A stretch of 14,979 nt of DNA from Planctomycetia bacterium (GTDB lineage: Bacteria; Planctomycetota; Phycisphaerae; Phycisphaerales; SM1A02), in NCBI GenBank assembly GCA_005799475.1, contig SYGQ01000022.1, positions 1 to 14,979 of the forward strand, written 5' to 3'. The notes beneath the pieces are model-generated. The model made no database searches, was not told the origin of the DNA, and worked only from the letters and a program-made list of their open reading frames with translations. The position numbers were made by a program, and so were the translations under genes. Position 1 is the stretch's first letter. Every line of letters starts with the position of its first letter. This document shows positions 4,973 through 11,305 of this stretch, piece after piece.

Positions 4973-7669
4973 TTACGGGCAGGCGCCCCAGCCCGACAGG
5001 AGGACGGTCATGTCAAGACCGTCAGTCGTGCCGTCGCCGTTGCAGTCGCCGCCGGTGCTGCCCCAGTTGGACAGGATCACCGTCATGTCGAGACCGTCGC
5101 GGACGCCGTCGCCGTTGAAGTCAGCCGCACAGGCTGGACCGCAAGGCGTGCCGCCAACTACCGAGACATTCAGCGTGCCGGCCCCGAGTGCAGTCGTGGC
5201 GACATAACCGCCGACGGCGATGATGTACTCCTGATCACAGAGCAGGTCCGCCTCCATGATCGAGGTGTATGAGGCGCAACCCGCCCCGTCGTCGTTGCAC
5301 GCCACGACGCTTGTCACATCGCAGGTGGTCTGCGCTGAGAGGCGTGTGTCGTGCGTGGCGAGGTTGCAGGTGGAGAACACATAGTGACCACTCTCGGCTG
5401 GCGTGAAGGTGTAGAACACGCAGTTCCAGTTGACTTCCGTGCCGAACGGACCCATGTCGCACAAGCCGGTGAAGTCGAGGTCCACGGTTGCGCCAGCGCG
5501 GTTGAAGGCATTGTCGCCGACCACCAGTGGGAGCGGATCCGTGCACGCCAGACCATTGCCACCGCCACCGCCGCCGCCATCCGCAGAGATGGCGAGGGTT
5601 CCGGCGCCGAAGGTCCCAGCTCCGTAGCCGCCGATGCGAATCGTGTAGGTCGTACCCGAGGTGCACGCGAGCGTGCACTCAGACGCGAGACCGCACGCGC
5701 CCGACGCGGCATCATCGTTGCACGCCAGCGGGACTTCAGGTCCGGCAGGGCAGGCTCCATAGATGTCGATGCGGGTGTCCCAGGTCGCCGAGCACATCGA
5801 GAACAGGTAGTTCTCGGTTGTGGGCGCCGTGAAGGTGAACCAGACATCGTTGAAGAACCCAGCTCCGAAGGTGCCGCAGCTCGCGTCAGTCGGGTTTGGT
5901 CCGTCTGTCGTCGAGTTCGCGGTATCGAATGGGTTGTCGCCAACAGCCGCCATGCCTGCGTTTGCGCAATCGTCATTCTCGGGACCTTGTGGGGCGCCCT
6001 CGCTGATGTTGAGCTCCGTCGCGCCGGTCGCACCATCCCAGCCGCCGACGCGGATGATGTAGGTGAAGCCGTCGAACAGGTCGGCGACAAGGAACGATGA
6101 GTAGTTCGCGCAACCCACACCATCGTCATTGCAGAAGAGCATGACGCCGCCAGCATCCGGGCAGCCGTCCCACACCTCGATGCCCGTGTCGAACGGAGCA
6201 CTCGAGTCGCAGGTCTGCAGCGTGTAGCTATTGGCCACGGTCGGGGTGAACGAGAAGAACACGTCCTTCGAGAACGCCGCGCCGCCGAAGCCGCAGGTGA
6301 CTTCACCGTAGCTCGTGTTGGCATTGGAGTTGTCGAAGGCATTGCCGCCGAGTTGGGCCACGACCGCTTCCGCGCAGTTGTCGCCCGCTGGTGGCACGAA
6401 GGTGCACGCAACGGATGAGATCGTGAGCGTGTAGTCGTTGCCAAGCGAGCCGCCGCATGGGAAGTCGGCGAACATCGCGGGCAGGGCGACCACATAGTAG
6501 GAGCCAGGTCCGAGGCAAAGCGGTGCCGTCACGCTCGGGCAGGTGCCCGCGCTTGCGGCGCCGAGAATGCTGCATCCAGCCATGTCCACGATGGCGCAGA
6601 ACGATGGGATGTAGCTGTGGATCTGGAGGGACACTTCCGTGCCTTCCGTCACCTCAAAGCCGTACCAGTCGGTGTCGCGCATCGACGCCGAGGCCCAGAA
6701 GGTTCCACCGATGGTGTTGTTGGTAGAGGTCGGCTCATAGACGCCGCCGCCATTGCAACCACCATTGAGGTCTTCACCGCAGAGCTCGACTTCGGCTTGC
6801 GCGAAGCTGGGGAGGGTGCACTGACCCGCACCGCAGGCTGCGCACATCGCCACTGCCTGGTCCGCGCAGATCTGATCCCACTCGGTGTCGCAGCAGTAGG
6901 CATCGGCCGCGCACACGGTTGTGCAGCACTCGGCATCCATGCAACCAGTCGTGCCAGGGTTCGACACGCAGCAATCGCCGCCCGTGCCGCAACCGCCGCC
7001 GCCGCCACCGCCACCGCAGATGCTGCACATAGTGACAGCCTGATCGGCGCAGATCTCGTCCCACTCTGTCGTGCAGCAGTAGGCATCGGCCGCGCACACG
7101 GTGTCGCAGCAGGCTTGGTCGCTGCAGCACACCGTGCCGGGGTTGGCAACGCAGCAGTCTCCGCCGCCACCGCCGCCGCCACCGCCACCGGCTGCGATAC
7201 TGAACACGCCCGGACCGCCAGCGGTCGTCGCGCTGTACACACCGAGCGCGATGTAGTAGGTCGTCCCAGCGGTCGCCGAGAAGGTCATGATGCTCGAATA
7301 CGCCGCGCAACCGGTTCCGTCGTCATTGCACGCAATGACCGAGGCTGCCGTGCAATCGAGGTGCGCCGAAAAGCGCGTGTCGACGCCGCCAGCGGTGTTG
7401 CAGGTCGAGAAGGTGTAGGTGTCAGTGGTCGAAGCGACCCACTTGAACCAAACCACATCGTAGTTCACATCAGTACCGAATGGACCCGGATCGCACAGAC
7501 CCGTCGTGTCGACATCTTCGGTGCCGAGCGCATTGTCGTAGGCGTTGTCGCCATCGAATGCATCGACGGCGGCGGCACAGGTGAGTCCACCCTGGGCATA
7601 CGCGCCCAGCGTGGTACACGCCGCGAGCAGTCCGCCCGCGACGATCTGGAGTGAGTCAAGACGCATCAT
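4973..7669 (-). CDS. Large secreted Cys-rich protein with four PPC-like repeats and dockerin-like C-terminus
   Basis: An 898-residue exported protein of unknown function, probably surface-attached. Order: signal peptide 1-26 (ending A-Y-A-Q); PPC-like domain 1 (about 31-158); ten glycines; Cys-Cys module (171-215); eight glycines; second Cys-Cys module (232-276); a beta domain at about 291-420 (AEVELC, RDTDWYGF) shared with the smaller paralogue; PPC-like domains 2-4 (about 430-557, 566-696, 708-838), with seven glycines between 3 and 4; and a paired calcium-loop tail (848-898) with DFNGDGVRDGLD and DCNGDGTTDGLD, ending LSGWGACP. Each PPC-like domain carries a CNDD signature. AAGGAG precedes two adjacent ATGs (7669 and 7666); spacing (3 or 6 bases) slightly favours the second. 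A strong terminator follows. Its neighbour at 3209-4846 is a paralogue. Confidence 0.88.
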   Translation of the reverse strand: MMRLDSLQIVAGGLLAACTTLGAYAQGGLTCAAAVDAFDGDNAYDNALGTEDVDTTGLCDPGPFGTDVNYDVVWFKWVASTTDTYTFSTCNTAGGVDTRFSAHLDCTAASVIACNDDGTGCAAYSSIMTFSATAGTTYYIALGVYSATTAGGPGVFSIAAGGGGGGGGGGDCCVANPGTVCCSDQACCDTVCAADAYCCTTEWDEICADQAVTMCSICGGGGGGGGCGTGGDCCVSNPGTTGCMDAECCTTVCAADAYCCDTEWDQICADQAVAMCAACGAGQCTLPSFAQAEVELCGEDLNGGCNGGGVYEPTSTNNTIGGTFWASASMRDTDWYGFEVTEGTEVSLQIHSYIPSFCAIVDMAGCSILGAASAGTCPSVTAPLCLGPGSYYVVALPAMFADFPCGGSLGNDYTLTISSVACTFVPPAGDNCAEAVVAQLGGNAFDNSNANTSYGEVTCGFGGAAFSKDVFFSFTPTVANSYTLQTCDSSAPFDTGIEVWDGCPDAGGVMLFCNDDGVGCANYSSFLVADLFDGFTYIIRVGGWDGATGATELNISEGAPQGPENDDCANAGMAAVGDNPFDTANSTTDGPNPTDASCGTFGAGFFNDVWFTFTAPTTENYLFSMCSATWDTRIDIYGACPAGPEVPLACNDDAASGACGLASECTLACTSGTTYTIRIGGYGAGTFGAGTLAISADGGGGGGGNGLACTDPLPLVVGDNAFNRAGATVDLDFTGLCDMGPFGTEVNWNCVFYTFTPAESGHYVFSTCNLATHDTRLSAQTTCDVTSVVACNDDGAGCASYTSIMEADLLCDQEYIIAVGGYVATTALGAGTLNVSVVGGTPCGPACAADFNGDGVRDGLDMTVILSNWGSTGGDCNGDGTTDGLDMTVLLSGWGACP
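4977..4998. repeat. 22-bp direct repeat, copy 2 (partner at 3213-3234)
   Basis: Identical over 22 bases to the 3' end of the smaller paralogue. It encodes the conserved C-terminal residues of the larger protein and lies in the same orientation as copy 1. Confidence 0.8.
5558..5578 (-). repeat. GGN codon tract encoding seven glycines
   Basis: Seven consecutive glycine codons (GGC/GGT) encode residues 698-704, the linker between PPC-like domains 3 and 4 of the large secreted protein. This simple-sequence tract could change length by slippage without shifting the frame. Confidence 0.85.
6842..7159 (-). repeat. Tandem duplication of the Cys-Cys module (61-codon unit)
   Basis: Two Cys-Cys modules (residues 171-215 and 232-276) are offset by exactly 183 bp, or 61 codons. 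A 30-bp stretch is identical between 6890-6919 and 7073-7102, covering the CAADAYCC segment. The high identity compared with the divergent modules in the smaller paralogue suggests the second copy arose by a relatively recent internal duplication. Confidence 0.85.
6992..7015 (-). repeat. GGN codon tract encoding eight glycines
   Basis: Eight consecutive glycine codons encode residues 219-226, the linker between the two Cys-Cys modules of the large secreted protein. The run is nearly pure CCG/CCA on the plus strand. Confidence 0.85.
7160..7189 (-). repeat. GGN codon tract encoding ten glycines
   Basis: Ten consecutive glycine codons encode residues 161-170, joining PPC-like domain 1 to the first Cys-Cys module. 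It is the longest of three such glycine linkers in this gene. Confidence 0.85.
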
Positions 7670-7670
7670 G

Positions 7671-7678
7671 TTCTCCTT
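7671..7678 (-). promoter_or_regulatory. Strong ribosome binding site of the large secreted protein
   Basis: The minus strand reads AAGGAGAA directly before ATG-ATG. AAGGAG is 3 bases from the first ATG (7669) and 6 from the second (7666). It is the best Shine-Dalgarno match in the window; most other genes here lack one, so high expression of this protein is plausible. It also decides against the longer open frame starting at 7816. Confidence 0.8.
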
Positions 7679-7697
7679 GGAATGTTGAATCGTGAGT

Positions 7698-7707
7698 GAT
7701 TGCAATC
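7698..7707. repeat. 10-bp perfect palindrome in the leader of the large secreted protein
   Basis: GATTGCAATC is its own reverse complement and lies about 30 bases before the start codon. It could be an operator half or chance; nothing else supports a function. The rest of the 211-bp gap 7670-7880 holds the promoter candidate and no recognisable gene or terminator. Confidence 0.3.
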
Positions 7708-7811
7708 GGCGCAGCCGTGCTCGGCATCGGATCGACCCATTCGGCGTCATGCTTGAGGGGCAATCCAATAACGAGACGGGCGATCGTCCGACGGAGGCAA
7801 TCGCCGGATGG

Positions 7812-7839
7812 AACATAACTCACTTTTCGTGGTTTCCAA
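7812..7839 (-). promoter_or_regulatory. Candidate promoter for the large secreted protein
   Basis: On the minus strand, TTGGAA (7839-7834) and TATGTT (7817-7812) are separated by 16 bases. The -35 hexamer is the same one seen before the smaller paralogue. Initiation here would give a leader of about 135 nt before the ATG at 7669. The support is a moderate consensus match only. Confidence 0.35.
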
Positions 7840-7880
7840 ACCGGAATCTAGAATTCTCTTCCCCCGCGCCGCCTCCGAGT

Positions 7881-9545
7881 TCAGTCGGTGATCCCGCCCT
7901 CGTTGACTGTCACCTGGCAGTTCCCGATAACGGTCTTGCCCACCCGGATAGCGGCAATGGTGGTCCCGGTCGGGATCGTAAAGACCAGCCGGATCTTGTG
8001 TTCACCCGAAGACGGCTGACTGGGGAGGTCTGACAGTCGACCGACCGGCTTTCCCGGCTCAAAGCACAATTCGACATCTCCGGCGCGCTCCAACACCCAT
8101 CCGACGGGTCGGTAACCCTTTCCGCGGGAATCGACCAGTTCGAGCGGGATGTCACGGCCCAAGGCCTTGATGGCGGGGAGACCATCCCCGTAGATGTCTA
8201 GGCCACCCGGGCGCCTCGACGCGTCGACCAAGACGATCTCTGTGCCGGTCGTGTGATGGAAGCCGCGAATGCGCTGGCTCCGCGAGACGCTCATCGTCTG
8301 GCCCTTCTTGTAGCTCGCCTTGCCCTTACTGATGAAGTGGGCGCCGTCGTTTGTGGTCGTGTGCTCCATCGGTGGCAGAATGTTCGTATTCAGCTGGGCC
8401 GGGGCAATGGTGTTGCGCACCTGGATCAGCCGCGAGAGGTCCTCGGCGAAACCGCCGTCGGGGCCGGTCAGATCCGGAGCCGTCCCCGACGGACCGTCCG
8501 TCGTGTCCATCATCGCCGCAATGTCACCGAGGGCGACTGGTGGGAGCTTGAAGCGTGTCCCCTTGATCTGCACGAACCGTGGGTTTTGCGCTGGATTCGA
8601 GAACGCGGGAAAGACGAGCACGATCGTGGCGTCCTGCTCTCCTGGAACGCTGCTGGCATAATTGCTCATGTCATCGAACTTGTAGGACCGCCGTTCGCCG
8701 CCGGCGTTGGGCTGACTGAACTGCACCGGAAACACAACCTCGGGCTTCTTTCCATCGGACACGAGTCGTGCCTGCGCCGCGGAGAGGATGAACTGCTCTC
8801 CGCCGTCAAAGGCACCGGTTCCAACGGTGAACTCGAGCGCATAGGCCCCGACGGATCCATCCTTCGCGCGGAACGAGTCGTCCTTCGTGAGGGTGCCGAT
8901 CGTGATGGCATCCGGTGCGATTGACACACGGCCGTCGCCGTCAAAAAAACTGTCGCGGTGCAGGCTGAGTGCGGTGTTCGCAAGTTGAGGGTAATGATCC
9001 GCCAACGGCGTCGCGCGCACTGGGGAAAGCGCCCCGCGCGAGAGCATCGAATAAAACCCTTCGGTGATCTGTGCCACGGGGACCCACATCTGTTGCACCT
9101 CGGCCGGGGCACCGTTGTTGTTTCCCGTGCGTGCCCATCCGACGAATCCCATCACCTCAACCGGCGCCTGAATCATCCCGCACGCGATGGTCGTGATGCC
9201 CATCGTGACGATGCCTGCCCAGAGCCCAACGATGCCGCCGAGCAAGTTGTTGACGGCGACGGGGAACTTGACATTGGCGGGGGCGACCCGGTCCGAAATC
9301 AAGCGCAGGACGAAGAGAGAGACAACGAAGAGCCCGGCGAGTCCGAGTCCCCAGCTGTAGTTGTCCATCGGCCCACCCTTGAGGAGGAGCCCTACGACAA
9401 GTGGCTCCCAGAACGCGAGCGCGATCGCCCCTGCGAGCACCACGCACAGGCAGTGAAGAATGCTGCTGAAGAGCCCCTGGTTCGCCCACCAGTATGCGAT
9501 CAAGAGGACGAGCCCAATGAGGAGGATGTTCAGAATGGAGTCCAT
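7881..9545 (-). CDS. Membrane protein with CvpA-like N-terminus and two beta-rich C-terminal regions
   Basis: A 554-residue protein. The first 125 residues hold four hydrophobic segments (about 1-22, 27-55, 63-84, 97-124) rich in glycine and aliphatic residues. Their length, spacing and position resemble the CvpA/colicin V production family; this is pattern-based and not certain. The rest is soluble: a first beta-rich region at about 205-337, an acidic/Gly-rich spacer at about 345-370, and a second beta-rich region at about 410-547. Both regions end in a similar pattern, V-x-F-x-x-P followed by an I/V-x-x-G strand, suggesting an internal duplication. ATG at 9545 was chosen because the 53 residues before it in the open frame are a basic, non-conserved extension overlapping the upstream gene. 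It is the last gene of an operon with pilT and a PilB-like gene, 11 bp after the latter. Confidence 0.65.
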   Translation of the reverse strand: MDSILNILLIGLVLLIAYWWANQGLFSSILHCLCVVLAGAIALAFWEPLVVGLLLKGGPMDNYSWGLGLAGLFVVSLFVLRLISDRVAPANVKFPVAVNNLLGGIVGLWAGIVTMGITTIACGMIQAPVEVMGFVGWARTGNNNGAPAEVQQMWVPVAQITEGFYSMLSRGALSPVRATPLADHYPQLANTALSLHRDSFFDGDGRVSIAPDAITIGTLTKDDSFRAKDGSVGAYALEFTVGTGAFDGGEQFILSAAQARLVSDGKKPEVVFPVQFSQPNAGGERRSYKFDDMSNYASSVPGEQDATIVLVFPAFSNPAQNPRFVQIKGTRFKLPPVALGDIAAMMDTTDGPSGTAPDLTGPDGGFAEDLSRLIQVRNTIAPAQLNTNILPPMEHTTTNDGAHFISKGKASYKKGQTMSVSRSQRIRGFHHTTGTEIVLVDASRRPGGLDIYGDGLPAIKALGRDIPLELVDSRGKGYRPVGWVLERAGDVELCFEPGKPVGRLSDLPSQPSSGEHKIRLVFTIPTGTTIAAIRVGKTVIGNCQVTVNEGGITD

Positions 9546-9556
9546 GGGGCGCTTGG

Positions 9557-11299
9557 TCAGGCTGACTTCGTGCTGGGTTTGGTGGCGGGCTTGGTGCCAG
9601 TGGGGGGCACGGGAGCAGGCTTGCTCGCACTCGCCTTGGGGGCGAACACGCGCGCGATCTCTTCGAGACTCGTCTCGCCGTTGCGGACCCTGAGAAGCCC
9701 GCACTCTTGTGCGGTCGGGGTCTTGAAAGCGCGGCGCATCGCGGTGTACGCACCGGCCGTGTCTCCCGTCGCCAGAATCGCCGCGCTCGGACCATCGACA
9801 CGAAGCACTTCGAAGAGCCCGGTGACACCTCCGAATCCAGTGCCTCCGCAGGTGGGACAGTCAACAATGTCGTTCTTGACCTGCACCTTTCCGCCTGCGC
9901 GGTAGAGCTGGATCGCCTTTCCTTCGGGGACGCCGAGCCGTTTCGCTTGGTCGGGCGTCGGTTGGTATGCCTGACGACACTCGGTGCAGAGTGTGCGCGC
10001 GAGCCGCTGCACGACCACCAATCTCAATCGCGCCGCGGCCGCTTTCGGGTCCCCAGATGCCTTCAGAAAGGTTGCAATGGCGACCTGAGCGCTCTCCGTG
10101 GGAATGAGTCCGTAGAACAGGACGCCGGCGTTGTTGGGATGAACGAACACGCCGGCCGTGCCAGGGTCCGTGAGGTCCGAGGCGAGCACGATGTCCGGGC
10201 CGCGCCGCACGACGGTCTGGAGCCGCGCTGCGAAATCCGCACTCGGGTCCGTGGAATCCCACTCGAGGTGGTCGATGCCCTCGAGTTTGCGCTCGACAAC
10301 CTTTTCGAGTGTCTTGATGTTGTTGACATACGAATCGTGCCGTGTCAGCAGCGAGCACCCCAGCGTCGTGAGGCCCTGTCCGGGCGGCGCGGCGACAAGA
10401 ACGACGCCTTCCTTGACATCACTGAGCCCCTGCGTGATCGCGTCAACCTGTGCAGGGAGGAGTCCGAGAGCCTCAAACGGGCGCGTGAGTTGCTTGTCGC
10501 GCTCGATGTCGATGCGCATGGACTGTCCGGCACTCGCCCCCCATGCGGTCAGAAGGAGATTGACCCTTCCGCCGCCGACATCCATGCGAATGGATCCACG
10601 GACGCGCTTGCGGCGATCCTTTGTGTCGAGCGCAGCGGCCGTCTTGAGGTAGTCAATGAGTCGAGCCGCGACATCGGACGCAACCGCCTCTCGGCCCACG
10701 CGGACCGAGTCGACCACGATCGAACTCGCGTGTGCGTTGGACCCGGGGACGAGGTCAAGGCGGGCCGCCCGCCGCGCCAGCGCGGAAAGAATGAGCTGCT
10801 CCGCCGCAAGGTGCACTTCGAAGAGGGGGTCTTCCTTGCCCGGCGGGACCTGCTTGTTTCCCTTCGCGTCGCTGAAACTGGCGGTCACCTCGCCGAAGGC
10901 TTTCGCCGCCTTGCGCCGTGCGCTGTACGCAGCCCACTTTCCGGCGAAGAGGTCGAATTGCTTGCCCTTGGGCACCTTCGGGTCGCGGTACTTCCAGTAC
11001 CCCCACGACACACCCACGAACATGAGGAGCATGAGGGGCCAACCGACCCAGAACAGTGGGATGAAGAGGACGCACGCGAGCCCCGCGAGCAGTGTGCCGA
11101 CGCACGCGGCGTTCCACACCTTCTCATTGAGATGGTAGTACCGCACATCCTTGTCGATCACCGACGAGATGAGCCACGCGTAGGGGAGGACAACGAGCGC
11201 GACAAGGAACGGCTTGTAGACCGAAAGCAGTTGCACCGAGATGGCCGTGTCGGCCAAGAGTGGGCCAGCACCATGAGGGTGGAGGGGGGACAGATCCAT
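9557..11299 (-). CDS. Membrane-anchored PilB/GspE-like protein with degenerate ATPase site
   Basis: A 580-residue relative of type IV pilus / type II secretion ATPases. Hydrophobic helices at about 24-48 and 61-102 replace the usual soluble N-terminal domain. The C-terminal half aligns by eye with PilB/GspE, but key residues are changed. The Walker A equivalent is AAPPGQGLTTLG (303-314), with Leu310 (codon CTC) where the family has Lys. The Walker B equivalent is RRGPDIVLASDLTDPGTA, with Ser-Asp in place of Gly-Glu, and the His box is lost (VLFYGLIPT). The zinc-type cysteine pairs survive (C438/C441, C481/C484), as do the flanking VQRLARTLC and GTGFGGVTGLFEVLR. It is therefore probably a pseudo-ATPase acting as a scaffold or regulator. 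A Lys/Pro/Thr/Ala-rich tail ends the protein. It starts 6 bp after pilT and is followed by the CvpA-like gene. Confidence 0.85.
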   Translation of the reverse strand: MDLSPLHPHGAGPLLADTAISVQLLSVYKPFLVALVVLPYAWLISSVIDKDVRYYHLNEKVWNAACVGTLLAGLACVLFIPLFWVGWPLMLLMFVGVSWGYWKYRDPKVPKGKQFDLFAGKWAAYSARRKAAKAFGEVTASFSDAKGNKQVPPGKEDPLFEVHLAAEQLILSALARRAARLDLVPGSNAHASSIVVDSVRVGREAVASDVAARLIDYLKTAAALDTKDRRKRVRGSIRMDVGGGRVNLLLTAWGASAGQSMRIDIERDKQLTRPFEALGLLPAQVDAITQGLSDVKEGVVLVAAPPGQGLTTLGCSLLTRHDSYVNNIKTLEKVVERKLEGIDHLEWDSTDPSADFAARLQTVVRRGPDIVLASDLTDPGTAGVFVHPNNAGVLFYGLIPTESAQVAIATFLKASGDPKAAAARLRLVVVQRLARTLCTECRQAYQPTPDQAKRLGVPEGKAIQLYRAGGKVQVKNDIVDCPTCGGTGFGGVTGLFEVLRVDGPSAAILATGDTAGAYTAMRRAFKTPTAQECGLLRVRNGETSLEEIARVFAPKASASKPAPVPPTGTKPATKPSTKSA

Positions 11300-11305
11300 T
11301 GGGAA

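Noticed and set aside
6992..7189. Regular CCG/CCA runs that at first look like a repeat array or CRISPR
   Set aside because: They are in-frame glycine codons in a protein gene, with no spacer-repeat structure.
7830..7841. GGTTTCCAAACC palindrome downstream of the CvpA-like gene as a terminator
   Set aside because: Arms are 5 bp with a 2-base centre, too tight for a hairpin loop, and no T-run follows. It overlaps the promoter candidate instead.
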